DNA of 64,000 bases from Sphingomonas sp. M1-B02 (lineage in GTDB: Bacteria; Pseudomonadota; Alphaproteobacteria; Sphingomonadales; Sphingomonadaceae), in NCBI RefSeq assembly GCF_026167525.1, contig NZ_CP110679.1, positions 3,211,501-3,275,500 on the forward strand, given 5' to 3'. Positions 49,776-58,810 of the stretch are shown here, piece after piece. Each line of letters opens with the position of its first letter. Positions within the stretch are counted from its first letter, which is position 1. Below the pieces are notes generated by a model, which was given only the letters and a program-made list of their open reading frames with translations, was not told where the DNA came from and searched no databases. The position numbers were made by a program, and so were the translations under genes.

Positions 49776-51568
49776 CGCACCGAACTCCAGGGCTTGCTCA
49801 ACAAGACGGCGCAGTTGATCATCCCGACCAGCGAATAGGTCTGCGGATAATTGCCCCACAATTCGCCGGTGACCGGATCGATATCCTCGGACAGCAACCC
49901 CGCGGGCGTGCAGCGCGAGAGCATTTCCTCGAACAAGGCGCGGGCATCGGCATCACGGCCGGTGAAGTGCAGCGCCTCGATCAGCCAGAAGGTGCAGACG
50001 TTGAATGCGGTGTGGGGCAGGCCGAAATCATCCTCGGTGGCGTAGCGCAGCATGTGCGATCCGCGCCGTAGCCCACCCTCGACCGCGGCGAGCGTGCCCC
50101 GGAAGCGGGGATCGTCGGGGGCCAGGAAGCGCAGGTCGAGCAATTGCAGCAGGCTGGCGTCGAGATCGTCGCCGGCGAAGGTGGCGGACAGCCGATCGGT
50201 GTCGGGGCGCCACGCCGCATCCTCGATCCGCTTGCGCATCGTCGTCGCCCGATCGCGCCAGAAGGCCTGGCGGTCGGATAGTCCCAGCACTTCCGCGGCA
50301 TTGGCCAGCCGGTCGCACGCAGCCCAGCACATCGCCGCCGAGTAAGTGTGGACATGGCTCTTGGTGCGCAGCTCCCACAGCCCTGCGTCGGGCTTGTCAT
50401 ATTTCTCCCACGCTCGTTCCCCTACCGGCTCGAGCGCGTTGAAATCCTCGATCCCGCCGATCCGCAGCAGGCGGTGGTCGAAGAAGGCCTGGGCGTTGGA
50501 AAGGATGATCTGGCCATAGGCGTCGTGCTGGACCTGCTCATAGGCCTGGTTGCCGACGCGCACCGGGCCCATGCCGCGATAGCCGCTGAGCGCGGGCGCC
50601 TCACGCTCGATCAGGGTCGCCTCGCCGCCGACGCCGTAGAGCGGCTGGATATGGCCGCTGGCGGCATTGTCGACGATGTTGCGGAGATATTCGAGATAGC
50701 CCTCCAGCACGTCGAGCGCGCCGAGGCGATTGAGCGCCTGGACGGTGTAATATGCGTCGCGCACCCAGCAGTAGCGATAGTCCCAGTTGCGCCCCGAGCC
50801 GGCATGTTCGGGGATCGAGGTCGTCAACGCGGCGACGATCGCCCCGGTCTCCTCATGCTGGCACAGTTTGAGGGTGATTGCCGATCGGATCACCGCTTCC
50901 TGCCATTCATAGGGCGTCGCGAGCCCGCGCACCCAGTGGCGCCATTCGTCGATCGTGTGATCGAGCATCGTCTCCAGAGAGACGCCGATTTCTTCGGAAA
51001 AGCTCTCGTCGGGGCCGAGGAAGAAATAAAGCGGGCGTTCGACGCGGAACAGGCGTTCGTCCTCGATCCAGCCGACTGCGGCGGTGGTGGAGAGGCGCAA
51101 TACGCTGTCCTGCACCTTGTAGCGGATATGGTTCGAGCCGCGGGTGGTCTCGGCGCGCGCCTCGCCCCAGCGCCGGGCCGGACGGAGCCGCACGCGGATG
51201 CGCGGGCTGCCGGCAATCGGGCGGACGATCCGGGCGAAGGCGACCGGGCGATACATGCGGCCGTTGCGCTTGAAGCGCGGGCAGAAATCGATGACTTCCA
51301 TCGCATTGCCGTTGGCGTCGCTGTGGCGCGTGACCAGCACCGGCGTGTTGCGCAGATAGGTTTGCGTCGTCTCGACGACGCCATCGAGGTCGATTTCCCA
51401 GAAGCCGAACGCGGCTTCGCCGGCGGGCGGTGCGTCGTCGAGCAACGAGCAGAAGGCCGGATCGCCATCGACCCGCGGGGTGCAGCCCCAGACGAAGCGT
51501 CCGGCGCGATCGACGAGCGCAGAGACCTGACAATTGCCGATCGGCCAGAGGTCGAGCGTCGCGGTCAT
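49772..51568 (-). CDS. Glycoside hydrolase family 15 protein
   Basis: The 598-residue protein has the GH15 fold: the N-terminal beta-sandwich and, in the toroid, the family motif GRNWDYRYCWVRDAYY (around residues 257-272) and GYRGMGPVRVGNQA further on. Relatives are glucoamylases, dextranases and trehalases; the trehalose-gene context suggests action on trehalose or a maltooligosaccharide, but this is inference. There is no signal peptide, so it is cytoplasmic. It overlaps otsB and otsA at both ends, which indicates tight coupling. Confidence 0.9.
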   Translation of the reverse strand: MTATLDLWPIGNCQVSALVDRAGRFVWGCTPRVDGDPAFCSLLDDAPPAGEAAFGFWEIDLDGVVETTQTYLRNTPVLVTRHSDANGNAMEVIDFCPRFKRNGRMYRPVAFARIVRPIAGSPRIRVRLRPARRWGEARAETTRGSNHIRYKVQDSVLRLSTTAAVGWIEDERLFRVERPLYFFLGPDESFSEEIGVSLETMLDHTIDEWRHWVRGLATPYEWQEAVIRSAITLKLCQHEETGAIVAALTTSIPEHAGSGRNWDYRYCWVRDAYYTVQALNRLGALDVLEGYLEYLRNIVDNAASGHIQPLYGVGGEATLIEREAPALSGYRGMGPVRVGNQAYEQVQHDAYGQIILSNAQAFFDHRLLRIGGIEDFNALEPVGERAWEKYDKPDAGLWELRTKSHVHTYSAAMCWAACDRLANAAEVLGLSDRQAFWRDRATTMRKRIEDAAWRPDTDRLSATFAGDDLDASLLQLLDLRFLAPDDPRFRGTLAAVEGGLRRGSHMLRYATEDDFGLPHTAFNVCTFWLIEALHFTGRDADARALFEEMLSRCTPAGLLSEDIDPVTGELWGNYPQTYSLVGMINCAVLLSKPWSSVR

Positions 51569-52308
51569 GCGGCCTGTTCCAGCCAGGCGTGGACCGCCGC
51601 GACGTCGTCGAGCCGATAGCCGGCCGCGGTCTCGCGCTCGGGGCCGACGAGCACGCCGAGTCCGCCGAGCGCTTCGACGGCGACGAAGCCCGCCTCGTCG
51701 GTCACGTCGTCGCCGGCGAAGACCGGCACGCTGCCGGTGAAGGGGGCGTGCGCCATCAGCGCGGTGATGCCGCTGCCCTTGTCATGGCCGGCAGTTCGCA
51801 ATTCGATCATCATCTTTCCTTCCTGCACCGCCAGACCGTCATCCCGGGCGAGGCGCTGGATCAGCGCGCGGGCCTCGGGCTCGGCGGCGGGGGCGAGGCG
51901 GTAATGCACCGCAACCCCCAATGTCTTGATCTCCACGACGACCCCCTCCCACCCGGCGAACATCGCCCGGACGGCATGTTCCGCCTCGATCAATGCCGGC
52001 GGTCGGATCGGCGCCGTGTGTCCGGAACCCGTCTGCACTTCGGCGCCGTGGCTGCCGACCATGGCGATGTCGGCGAGCGTTTCGCCGAGAAACCCCTCGA
52101 GCTGCGCCGCCGATCGCCCGCTTACCAAGGCGATCCGGCCCTGAAAGGTTCCCGCCAGTCGGCGAAGCAGGTTCGAAAGCGCGGGCTCGACGACGACGGA
52201 TTCGGGGCGATCGGCGAGCTCGACGAGGGTGCCGTCGAAATCGAGCAGGAGGCTGTGGGTGGCGGCGCGGAGCGGCGGGGGCGGGGCGAGCGGGGGGGCG
52301 ATGGGCAT
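51565..52308 (-). CDS. otsB: Trehalose-6-phosphate phosphatase
   Basis: The 247-residue HAD phosphatase has LLDFDGTLVEL (nucleophile aspartate near residue 24), VSGRSAAQLEGFL, and VFAGDDVTDEAGF near residue 194. It releases trehalose from trehalose-6-phosphate. It is first in the minus-strand order otsB-GH15-otsA and its stop overlaps the next start as ATGA. The start is preceded by a Pro-rich segment that may be disordered. Confidence 0.93.
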   Translation of the reverse strand: MPIAPPLAPPPPLRAATHSLLLDFDGTLVELADRPESVVVEPALSNLLRRLAGTFQGRIALVSGRSAAQLEGFLGETLADIAMVGSHGAEVQTGSGHTAPIRPPALIEAEHAVRAMFAGWEGVVVEIKTLGVAVHYRLAPAAEPEARALIQRLARDDGLAVQEGKMMIELRTAGHDKGSGITALMAHAPFTGSVPVFAGDDVTDEAGFVAVEALGGLGVLVGPERETAAGYRLDDVAAVHAWLEQAA

Positions 52309-52370
52309 GCGTGGACCCTAGCCGTAAACGGCGGATTGCACAGCCGGGGGGGCGGTTTAGGTTCGCGGAA

Positions 52371-52394
52371 CCCCTCCCTTGCAGGGCGGGGAGG
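52371..52394. repeat. CCCCTCCC-type palindrome, single arm
   Basis: CCCCTCCCTTGCAGGG followed by CGGGGAGG forms an imperfect hairpin between the divergent otsB and esterase genes. It resembles one arm of the elements at 11982-12082 and 37063-37201. Confidence 0.5.
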
Positions 52395-52458
52395 AGTCTC
52401 GCTTGGACATCGCCGCGACCCGCACTAGGTTGCGATCACCACCTTCAATTCCCGGAAC

Positions 52459-53115
52459 ATGAACATGCAGAAGCTGGACGGGCCGCGGCTCCTCCCCGCG
52501 ACCGGCGGCGCGCCCAAGTCGATCGTCGTGCTGTTGCACGGCTATGGGTCGAACGGCGCCGACCTGATCTCGCTGGCGCCGATGTGGCAGGCGCGCTTTC
52601 CCGATACGCTGTTCGTCTCGCCCAACGCGCCCGAGCGCTGCCCCGGCGCGCCGGGCGGCTTTCAATGGTGGGGGCTCGACGATCATAGCCGCACCGCGCT
52701 GCTCGCCGGGGCGTCCGGCGCGGCGCCCGTGCTCGACGCCTTTCTCGACGGTCTGCTCGCCGACAATGGCCTGGACGAAGCGCAGATGGTGCTCGCCGGG
52801 TTCAGCCAGGGGACGATGATGGCGCTGCACGCGGGCGTGCGGCGCGAAAGGCAGCTGGCGGGGATCCTGGGCTATTCCGGCATGATCGCCGGGCCGGGGA
52901 TCGCCGACGCCGAGGTGCGCAGCAAGCCGCCGGTGCTGCTGATCCACGGAAGCGTCGATCCGGTGCTGCCGGTCGCATCCCATCATCACGCGCTGGCGGA
53001 ACTGGATCGGCTGGGGTTCGAGGTCGAGGGGCATGTGTCGCCGGGGCTTGGGCACAGCGTGGACATGGCCGGGATCGACTTGGGCGCGCGGTTTCTGCAG
53101 CGGGTGCTGGGCTAG
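52459..53115 (+). CDS. Alpha/beta-hydrolase of the phospholipase/carboxylesterase family
   Basis: The 218-residue enzyme has LLHGYGSNGADL for the oxyanion hole, nucleophile S116 in GFSQG, an aspartate in IHGSVDPVLP, and a histidine in GLGHSVDM. The size and motif spacing match small cytoplasmic carboxylesterases. The substrate is unknown. The start may also be two codons further on (52465). It lies divergent from the trehalose cluster. Confidence 0.9.
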   Translation: MNMQKLDGPRLLPATGGAPKSIVVLLHGYGSNGADLISLAPMWQARFPDTLFVSPNAPERCPGAPGGFQWWGLDDHSRTALLAGASGAAPVLDAFLDGLLADNGLDEAQMVLAGFSQGTMMALHAGVRRERQLAGILGYSGMIAGPGIADAEVRSKPPVLLIHGSVDPVLPVASHHHALAELDRLGFEVEGHVSPGLGHSVDMAGIDLGARFLQRVLG

Positions 53116-53165
53116 GGGCCCAAACGGGCTGGGCACCTTTGGCGCGATGCCGCATTGAGGGGGTG

Positions 53166-54812
53166 ATGGATTCGATTCCCCGCTCCCCGCTCAGCATTCC
53201 CATATTCCGGGCGGTGTGGCTCGCAAGCATGGCGTCCAATTTCGGCGGGCTGATCCAGTCGGTCGGCGCATCGTGGATGATGCTCTCGCTCTCCGCCTCG
53301 CCCCAGATGATCGCTTTGGTCCAGGCGTCGACGACGCTGCCGATCATGCTGCTGTCGCTTTGGGCGGGCGCGATCGCGGACAATCTTGACCGGCGCAAGG
53401 TCATGCTGGTGGCACAGAGTTTCATGCTCCTCGTGTCGATCGGGCTCGCGGTCGGCGCCTGGCTCGGGTTGCTCACGCCCTGGACGCTGCTGATCTTCAC
53501 CTTCCTGATCGGTTGCGGGACCGCATTCAACGCGCCCGCCTGGCAGGCGTCGGTCGGCGATATGGTGCCCCGCCCGGTGCTGCCCAGCGCGGTTGCACTC
53601 AACAGCATGGGTTTCAACATCGCCCGCAGCGTCGGCCCGGCGATCGGCGGCGCGATCGTCGCGGCGGCGGGGGCGGCGGCGGCCTTCCTCACCAATGCGG
53701 TGAGCTATCTCGGCTTGATCGTCGTGCTGTCACGGTGGCGGCCGGACGTGCCGGCGCGGGTGCTGCCGCGCGAGGGGCTGTGGCTCGCGATGGGGGCGGG
53801 GGTCCGCTACGTCGCGATGTCGCCCGCGATCCGGGTCGTGCTGCTGCGCGCCGCGGTGTTCGGGCTGGCGGCGAGCGCGGTGCCCGCGCTGATGCCGCTA
53901 ATCGCGCGCGATCTCGTCGGCGGCGGGCCGCTGACCTATGGCATGCTGCTCGGCGGCTTCGGGATCGGCGCGGTGGGCGGCGCGCTGGTCAGCAGCCGGT
54001 TGCGGCGCTTCCTGACGACCGAGTGGATCGTCCGTGCCGCCACGCTTGCCCTCGCCATCGGCGCGGCGGGCGCCGCGGCGAGCCGGATCCTGCCGCTGAC
54101 GATCCTGTCGCTCGGGGTCGCGGGGGCCGGCTGGGTGCTTGCCATCTCCACCTTCAACGTCAGCGTGCAGATGGCCTCGCCGCGCTGGGTGGTGGCGCGC
54201 GCGCTGGCGCTGTTCCAGATGTCGGCGTTCGGCGGGATGGCGGCTGGGGCGTGGATCTTCGGGCTGCTGGCCGAGCATCACGGGCCGGTGCTGGCGCTGG
54301 GCGGCGCGGCATTGGTCCAGGCATTGGGGACCTTGTTGGGGCTGCGCTGGCCGCTTCCCCCGATCAGCGATCTCAACCTAGACCTGCTCGGCCGATGGCA
54401 CGAACCGGAGACCGCGGTGCCGGTCGACATGCGCAGCGGGCCGATCGTGATCACGATCGAATATCGCATCGACCCTGCGAACATTCCGGCATTCCTGACG
54501 GCGATGGACGAGCGGAGGCGCATCCGCCGCCGCGATGGCGCCCGCCACTGGGCGCTGCTGCGCGACCTGGGTGATCCCTTATTGTGGGTCGAGCGGTACC
54601 AGGTGGCGACCTGGCTCGAATTCATTCGCCATAACCAGCGGCGCACCTATGCCGACGACGCCAATACGGCGGCGCTGAGGGCGCTGCGGATCGAAGGCGA
54701 GGAGATCGTCGTCCACCGGATGATCGAGCGGCAGACCGGCACGATGCCCGGGCCGCACATCCCCGATACGGGGGTAATCGAGCCGATGACGGATTCGACG
54801 CGATCGAGCTAG
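53166..54812 (+). CDS. MFS exporter with C-terminal ferredoxin-like domain
   Basis: The 548-residue protein has about eleven or twelve helices in residues 10-400 (enterobactin-exporter-like MFS; ADNLDRRKVMLVAQ loop) followed by a soluble C-terminal domain (about 425-520, opening IVITIEYRIDPANIPAFL) that resembles an antibiotic-monooxygenase or Dabb fold. Fusions of this kind are known in a subgroup of MFS proteins of unknown substrate. The ATG at 53166 follows GAGGGGG; a longer frame starts with TTG. It is 50 bases after the esterase and may be in one operon. Confidence 0.83.
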   Translation: MDSIPRSPLSIPIFRAVWLASMASNFGGLIQSVGASWMMLSLSASPQMIALVQASTTLPIMLLSLWAGAIADNLDRRKVMLVAQSFMLLVSIGLAVGAWLGLLTPWTLLIFTFLIGCGTAFNAPAWQASVGDMVPRPVLPSAVALNSMGFNIARSVGPAIGGAIVAAAGAAAAFLTNAVSYLGLIVVLSRWRPDVPARVLPREGLWLAMGAGVRYVAMSPAIRVVLLRAAVFGLAASAVPALMPLIARDLVGGGPLTYGMLLGGFGIGAVGGALVSSRLRRFLTTEWIVRAATLALAIGAAGAAASRILPLTILSLGVAGAGWVLAISTFNVSVQMASPRWVVARALALFQMSAFGGMAAGAWIFGLLAEHHGPVLALGGAALVQALGTLLGLRWPLPPISDLNLDLLGRWHEPETAVPVDMRSGPIVITIEYRIDPANIPAFLTAMDERRRIRRRDGARHWALLRDLGDPLLWVERYQVATWLEFIRHNQRRTYADDANTAALRALRIEGEEIVVHRMIERQTGTMPGPHIPDTGVIEPMTDSTRSS

Positions 54813-54865
54813 CGGCGGGCTCCAAGTTTTCCTTTGGGCGCGCAGACACGCGCACCCACCCCCGG

Positions 54866-54889
54866 CCCCCCCCTGCTAGCAGGGGGGGG
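54866..54889. repeat. C8-TGCTAGCA-G8 perfect palindrome
   Basis: Eight C, the palindrome TGCTAGCA, and eight G make a perfect 24-bp palindrome between the convergent MFS and histone-like genes. It could terminate both transcripts; there is no T-tract. It is related to the CCCCTCCC-type repeats. Confidence 0.65.
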
Positions 54890-54896
54890 TGAAGCA

Positions 54897-55616
54897 TCAG
54901 CTCTTGGGTGCGGGCGGTTTGGGCTTGGGACCCTTGGGCGTGGCGCGGCGGGCGGCGCGGGGCTTGGCCGGGGCGGATTCGGTGGATTTACGCGTGCGCC
55001 GAGCGGGCGGCTTGGCTGCTGCCGTCGGAGCGGGCGAGGGTGTCGACGCCGCCGGCTTGGCCGCGGGCTTGCGTGGCTTGGCGGCCGACTTGGCGGGAGC
55101 CGTCTTCTCCACCGCTACAGCGGGCTTCGCAGCTTCCGCAGCGGGCTTGGCCGCTGCCGGCTTAGCCGCATTGGTCTTGCGCGTCGTCGGCTTGGCCACC
55201 TTCGTGGCCGCAGGCTTGGCAGATGCGGCCGGCTTGGCGGTCGAGACGGCAGGCTGACCGGTCGCTGCGACAACAGACTTGGCTGCCTTGCGGACCGCGG
55301 GATTGCGCGTGCGCTTGATCACCGGGACCACGGCTGCGGTCACCGCGTCGGCGGCGGCATGCGCCACTTCGCCGATGGCGGCTTCGGGCGTGTCCACCGG
55401 CTTGCTGTCGGCGCTCTTGGCAGGCTGGCGCCCCTTCTTGAGCCGCGCGCCGATCGCCAGCAGCCCAACGGTCAGCAGCTCGGCCACCGCCGGATGCTTG
55501 GCGAGGCTGGCGAGCTTGCCCCGCACGGTTTTGGGAATCTTCACGCCGGAAACACTTTTTGGAAGGATCGAGCTCTGCTTTTCATTGCGCCTTCCGTTCT
55601 TCTTCTTGCCGGCCAT
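54897..55616 (-). CDS. Histone H1-like Ala/Lys/Pro-rich protein
   Basis: The 239-residue protein starts with a short basic segment (MAGKKKNGRRNEK), then a helical part (about 20-105) and a long tail (about 110-239) of repeated AAKPA, KPAA and AKPR units. The composition is like eukaryotic H1 tails and bacterial histone-like proteins, so DNA or RNA binding and nucleoid compaction are likely. The repeats make the exact length prone to drift. It is of unknown regulation. Confidence 0.7.
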   Translation of the reverse strand: MAGKKKNGRRNEKQSSILPKSVSGVKIPKTVRGKLASLAKHPAVAELLTVGLLAIGARLKKGRQPAKSADSKPVDTPEAAIGEVAHAAADAVTAAVVPVIKRTRNPAVRKAAKSVVAATGQPAVSTAKPAASAKPAATKVAKPTTRKTNAAKPAAAKPAAEAAKPAVAVEKTAPAKSAAKPRKPAAKPAASTPSPAPTAAAKPPARRTRKSTESAPAKPRAARRATPKGPKPKPPAPKS

Positions 55617-55681
55617 GCCGTTCCTCCAATGATCGTGACACTAGTGTCACGGGCACCGGACGCTAAGTCAACGTGCGACTG

Positions 55682-55870
55682 TCAGTTGCCGTCCTTGGGC
55701 TGCTTTTCGGGTTCGAAGACGATATCGAAATCGCTGTCCGCGGCGGTGCCGCTGACATTGCCACCCGCGCTTTCGGACGTGGTCTGCGCGAGCTGCTCAA
55801 GAAGCTCGTCGGCGGTGATGCGCTGCTTGTCGGCATCGGCTGCCGCTGCGTCGCGAATATCGTCTGCCAT
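55682..55870 (-). CDS. Small acidic protein, uncharacterised
   Basis: The 62-residue product starts MADDIRDAAAADADKQR and is strongly acidic, with a short helix (ITADELLEQLAQT) and a disordered C-terminus. An AGGAGA ribosome site precedes the ATG at 55870, which argues that it is a real gene. The longer frame upstream is a shadow of the glycosyltransferase gene. It sits between the glycosyltransferase and the histone-like gene on the same strand. Function unknown. Confidence 0.6.
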   Translation of the reverse strand: MADDIRDAAAADADKQRITADELLEQLAQTTSESAGGNVSGTAADSDFDIVFEPEKQPKDGN

Positions 55871-55932
55871 CAAAATTCTCCTGGCCCGCTCGCTTGGATG
55901 AACGGTGCGGGCGGTGAGTCGTTCCGCCTGCG

Positions 55933-57114
55933 CTACGGTCGGCCGGCGCGGCGATCGACAAGTCCTAGGAAATAGGCCCGGAGCCGCGCGCTGTTGGCGG
56001 CCCAGGTGAAGGGCTCGACGGTGGCGCGAACCTGCGCCGGCGGAGGCGCGGCGTCGATCAATGTACGGAGCGCCTCGGCGAAGGCCTGCGGCGTGCGCGC
56101 GACGATCCGGCCGGCGACGTCGCTGCGTACCACCTGGCGGGCGCCGCCGACATCCGGGATCACGATCGGCGTGCCGCTCGCCAAGGCTTCGAGCCAGGCA
56201 TTGGCGAGCCCCTCGCGCTCGGAAGCAAGCGCCATCGCGTCGGCGGCGGCGAGCAGGATCGGGAGCTCGGCATGCGGGATCGAGCCGAGCAGACGGACAC
56301 GGTCTCCGGCGTTCGATCGGGCAATGCAGCGCTCCAGCGCGTGGCGATGCGGTCCCTGGCCGGCGATCCATAGGCGCACCCCCGGCATGGCGGCGACTGC
56401 CTCGATGACGATTTCGTGCCCCTTGAGCGGGATCAGCGCGCCGACCGAAAGGATCAGCGGACCCTCCACTCCGAGCTCCGTCTTGGCTTGGGCCCGGTCG
56501 CGCAGCGTGAACCGTTCGAAATCGACGCCGGAGACGACGCACTCGATCCGATCGCCGGGCATGCCGAGCGCAATCATGTCACGTCGCATCGCCTCCGATA
56601 CTGCGAGCATCCCGTCCGCCGCCTGGCCGGCCTTGCGGATCTGCGCGCCGACCGGGCGCGTGCGTCCCCAGCGATGGATATCGGAGCCGCGCGCCTTGAT
56701 CGAGACGGGCACGCCCAGGCGTCGTCCCAGTTCGACTGCGGCGACCCCATCGGGGAAGAAATATTCGGCGGCGATGAGGTCGAAGGGAAAATCCGCGCGG
56801 ATGCGTTCGAGTAACGGCGCCAGCGCGGCGACCATTGCACCTGCATGGAAGCGGCCTTTGGTAAGCGGCAGATTGCGGAAGATCGGGCGGTGGACGTCCA
56901 GTCCCTTCCACCCTTCCTGGCGCGGGAGCGCGGCGAGCCGGCGGAAGCGGGCTAATCGCGAAAAGGGCCGGGGCGGAATCCCGAGCGGCGCGACGACGCG
57001 CACCTCGACATCGGGCAGGGCCGCCAATGCTAGCGTCTGACGCTCGACAAATATGCCGAAGTTCGGACGAGTCTCGTCCGGAAACAGCGTGGAAAGGATG
57101 AGCACGCGGAGCAT
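55933..57114 (-). CDS. Family 4 glycosyltransferase
   Basis: The 393-residue enzyme has a GT-B fold: an N-terminal Rossmann domain with STLFPDETRPNFGIFVERQ, and a C-terminal nucleotide-sugar domain with ILSVGALIPLKGHE, VRLLGSIPHAELP and LASEREGLANAWLEALASG (the conserved EGLxNxxxEA region). It transfers a sugar from a nucleotide donor onto a lipid, polysaccharide or small molecule. The substrate is unknown. No other polysaccharide genes adjoin it. Confidence 0.9.
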   Translation of the reverse strand: MLRVLILSTLFPDETRPNFGIFVERQTLALAALPDVEVRVVAPLGIPPRPFSRLARFRRLAALPRQEGWKGLDVHRPIFRNLPLTKGRFHAGAMVAALAPLLERIRADFPFDLIAAEYFFPDGVAAVELGRRLGVPVSIKARGSDIHRWGRTRPVGAQIRKAGQAADGMLAVSEAMRRDMIALGMPGDRIECVVSGVDFERFTLRDRAQAKTELGVEGPLILSVGALIPLKGHEIVIEAVAAMPGVRLWIAGQGPHRHALERCIARSNAGDRVRLLGSIPHAELPILLAAADAMALASEREGLANAWLEALASGTPIVIPDVGGARQVVRSDVAGRIVARTPQAFAEALRTLIDAAPPPAQVRATVEPFTWAANSARLRAYFLGLVDRRAGRP

Positions 57115-57165
57115 CGGTGAAGCGCTATACAGCGGCTTCGTTAATGCTCCGCGTGCGTCTATCGC

Positions 57166-57519
57166 TTAGCGGCAGCGGCGGCCATTGTTGTTGCTCCCGG
57201 CACGCTCGATCTCGCGACCGGCCAGTGCGCCAGCGACTGCGCCGAGCACGGTACCGCCGGTACGGTCACCACGGGTGTCGATGGTGCGACCGACAAGCGC
57301 GCCGCCGACTGCGCCGACGACGAGGCCGGTGGTGCCATCGGGCTTACGGCAATAGCGCTTGCCGTCACGGCCGCGCCATTCGCGATACTGGCGATTGTTG
57401 CGGCGCTGCTGATCCGCCTTGTACTCGTACGACTTCGCTTCCGCCTTGGCGGTCGGCAAAATCACGGCCGCGGGGGCCAGCAGGGACATCGCGCCGAACG
57501 CGAGCATCATGTTACGCAT
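57166..57519 (-). CDS. Secreted glycine-zipper protein
   Basis: The 117-residue product has a signal peptide (AFGAMSLLAPAAVILPTAKA) and two glycine-zipper stretches (VVGAVGGALVGRTI and VLGAVAGALAGREI) that resemble the 17 kDa surface antigen or 2TM glycine-zipper family. A basic Arg/Asn-rich segment precedes them. It should sit in the envelope. Two cysteines are present (YCRKPDG and RRCR). Confidence 0.75.
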   Translation of the reverse strand: MRNMMLAFGAMSLLAPAAVILPTAKAEAKSYEYKADQQRRNNRQYREWRGRDGKRYCRKPDGTTGLVVGAVGGALVGRTIDTRGDRTGGTVLGAVAGALAGREIERAGSNNNGRRCR

Positions 57520-57587
57520 GGGTTCACTCCTTGAGGTGGTTTCTTACAATACCGGAAGCGAAACGTCCTGACGAATGGGTCAGTTGC

Positions 57588-58055
57588 ATGAACCTAAAAC
57601 TACAATCCGGTCAGCCTCCGTTAGGAATCGAGGGCGCGCGGCGAATCATCGCCGCGCTGGGGCTGGTGCCGCATCCCGAGGGCGGCTGGTATCGTGAAAC
57701 GTGGCGTGCGGACGCCGCGCCGGGCGCGCGCTCGGCAGGCACCGCGATACATTTTCTGCTGGAGGCGGGACAGCGCTCGCACTGGCACCGGGTCGATGCC
57801 GACGAGCTGTGGCTGTGGCATGCCGGAGCGGGGCTGGAGGTGCGGATCGCGGATGACGTGGGCTTGGTGGAGACGGTGCGTCTTGGCGGCGACGTCATTG
57901 ACGGCGAGTCGCCGCAATGCCTGGTGCCCGGCGGCCGCTGGCAATCGACCGAGGCGCCCGGGGGCTGGGGTTTGGTGAGCTGCGTCGTCGTTCCCGGATT
58001 CGATTTCGCCGGCTTCGAGCTCGCACCGCCGGGATGGGCGCCGCCTGCACCATGA
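57588..58055 (+). CDS. Cupin of the DUF985 family
   Basis: The 155-residue protein has the DUF985 opening LGLVPHPEGGWYRETW, an inner motif FLLEAGQRSHWHRVDADELW (metal-binding His residues around 64-66 and a Glu near 71), and VVPGFDFAGFEL at the end. It is a small single-domain cupin of unknown substrate, perhaps a sugar or amino-acid related enzyme. The ATG at 57588 starts the conserved part; longer frames upstream overlap the glycine-zipper gene. Confidence 0.87.
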   Translation: MNLKLQSGQPPLGIEGARRIIAALGLVPHPEGGWYRETWRADAAPGARSAGTAIHFLLEAGQRSHWHRVDADELWLWHAGAGLEVRIADDVGLVETVRLGGDVIDGESPQCLVPGGRWQSTEAPGGWGLVSCVVVPGFDFAGFELAPPGWAPPAP

Positions 58056-58729
58056 TGCAGGTTTGTCCCCGTTATCCACGTTATCAACAGGCTCTGCACC
58101 CGATTCCATGCTTTCCACGATGCGCGATCGGTGACAGCTTCACATCTGTAAGAAGGACGGTTCGGCAGAGGGAAACCAAAGCAGAACCAATAGCTTACAC
58201 GGATCGATCCGAATGCCGGTCCCTTCGGGGAGCTATTTTGGAGCGAGACGGGATGCCGAGCAAGGGTGGTTGCGAAGAGCATGCGGTGCGCGAGCGCGGC
58301 AGACACTTCGAGAGACGCCGGAGCAGGGCCTAAACGATGTCGAAGCAGCCGCGCAATCGGCAGCAGAGACGGAGAAGCGGCTCGGATGGACGGACCCGAA
58401 GCGGCAGCGGCGCGCAAGCGACGCAGCTGCCAGGGAACGCCCCGAAGAATGAGGCGAAACCTTCGGACGCCGCGCGAGCGGAAAGTACGAAGCAGTTCGA
58501 ACCGTTCGGGAAACGCATCCGCAAGGCTTCACGGGCCCGCCTTCGGGCGTGAATCGTGAAGCGGGCCGCCGACGCCCGGAGGAAGAAGCGCGGGTTCCCC
58601 GGAATCCAGGCCGAACCACCGGACTCGGCGACCGACGCAAAGCTCGCATGCCCTTGCCGGCGCGAGCGGAGCATGCCGCCGAAACCAGGCTGCCGGACCT
58701 TCGGGTTCGTGGCCGAAGTCCGGTGACAT

Positions 58730-58759
58730 GGGGACTGGCAGCAATGCCGGTCCCCTTTT
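58730..58759 (+). terminator. Strong intrinsic terminator in the gene-poor region
   Basis: An 11-bp stem (GGGGACTGGCA / TGCCGGTCCCC, one G-T pair) with a GCAA tetraloop is followed directly by TTTT. A second hairpin (CCGGAC... / CCGAAGTCCGG) lies just upstream at 58693-58723. No recognised plus-strand gene ends here, so it must stop an unannotated transcript. Confidence 0.75.
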
Positions 58760-58810
58760 GCGTTCGGCGACCGGCATGCGCAGGACGCGCCCGTCGCCGG
58801 CACGCCGAGC

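Noticed and set aside
58060..58100. Replication origin
   Set aside because: Two DnaA-like boxes only; no AT-rich region, no dnaA, parAB or hemE nearby.
58337..58552. 71-residue basic frame in the gene-poor region
   Set aside because: No ribosome site, weak third-position GC bias and no family; it might still be a small mRNA, but the evidence is too thin to call.
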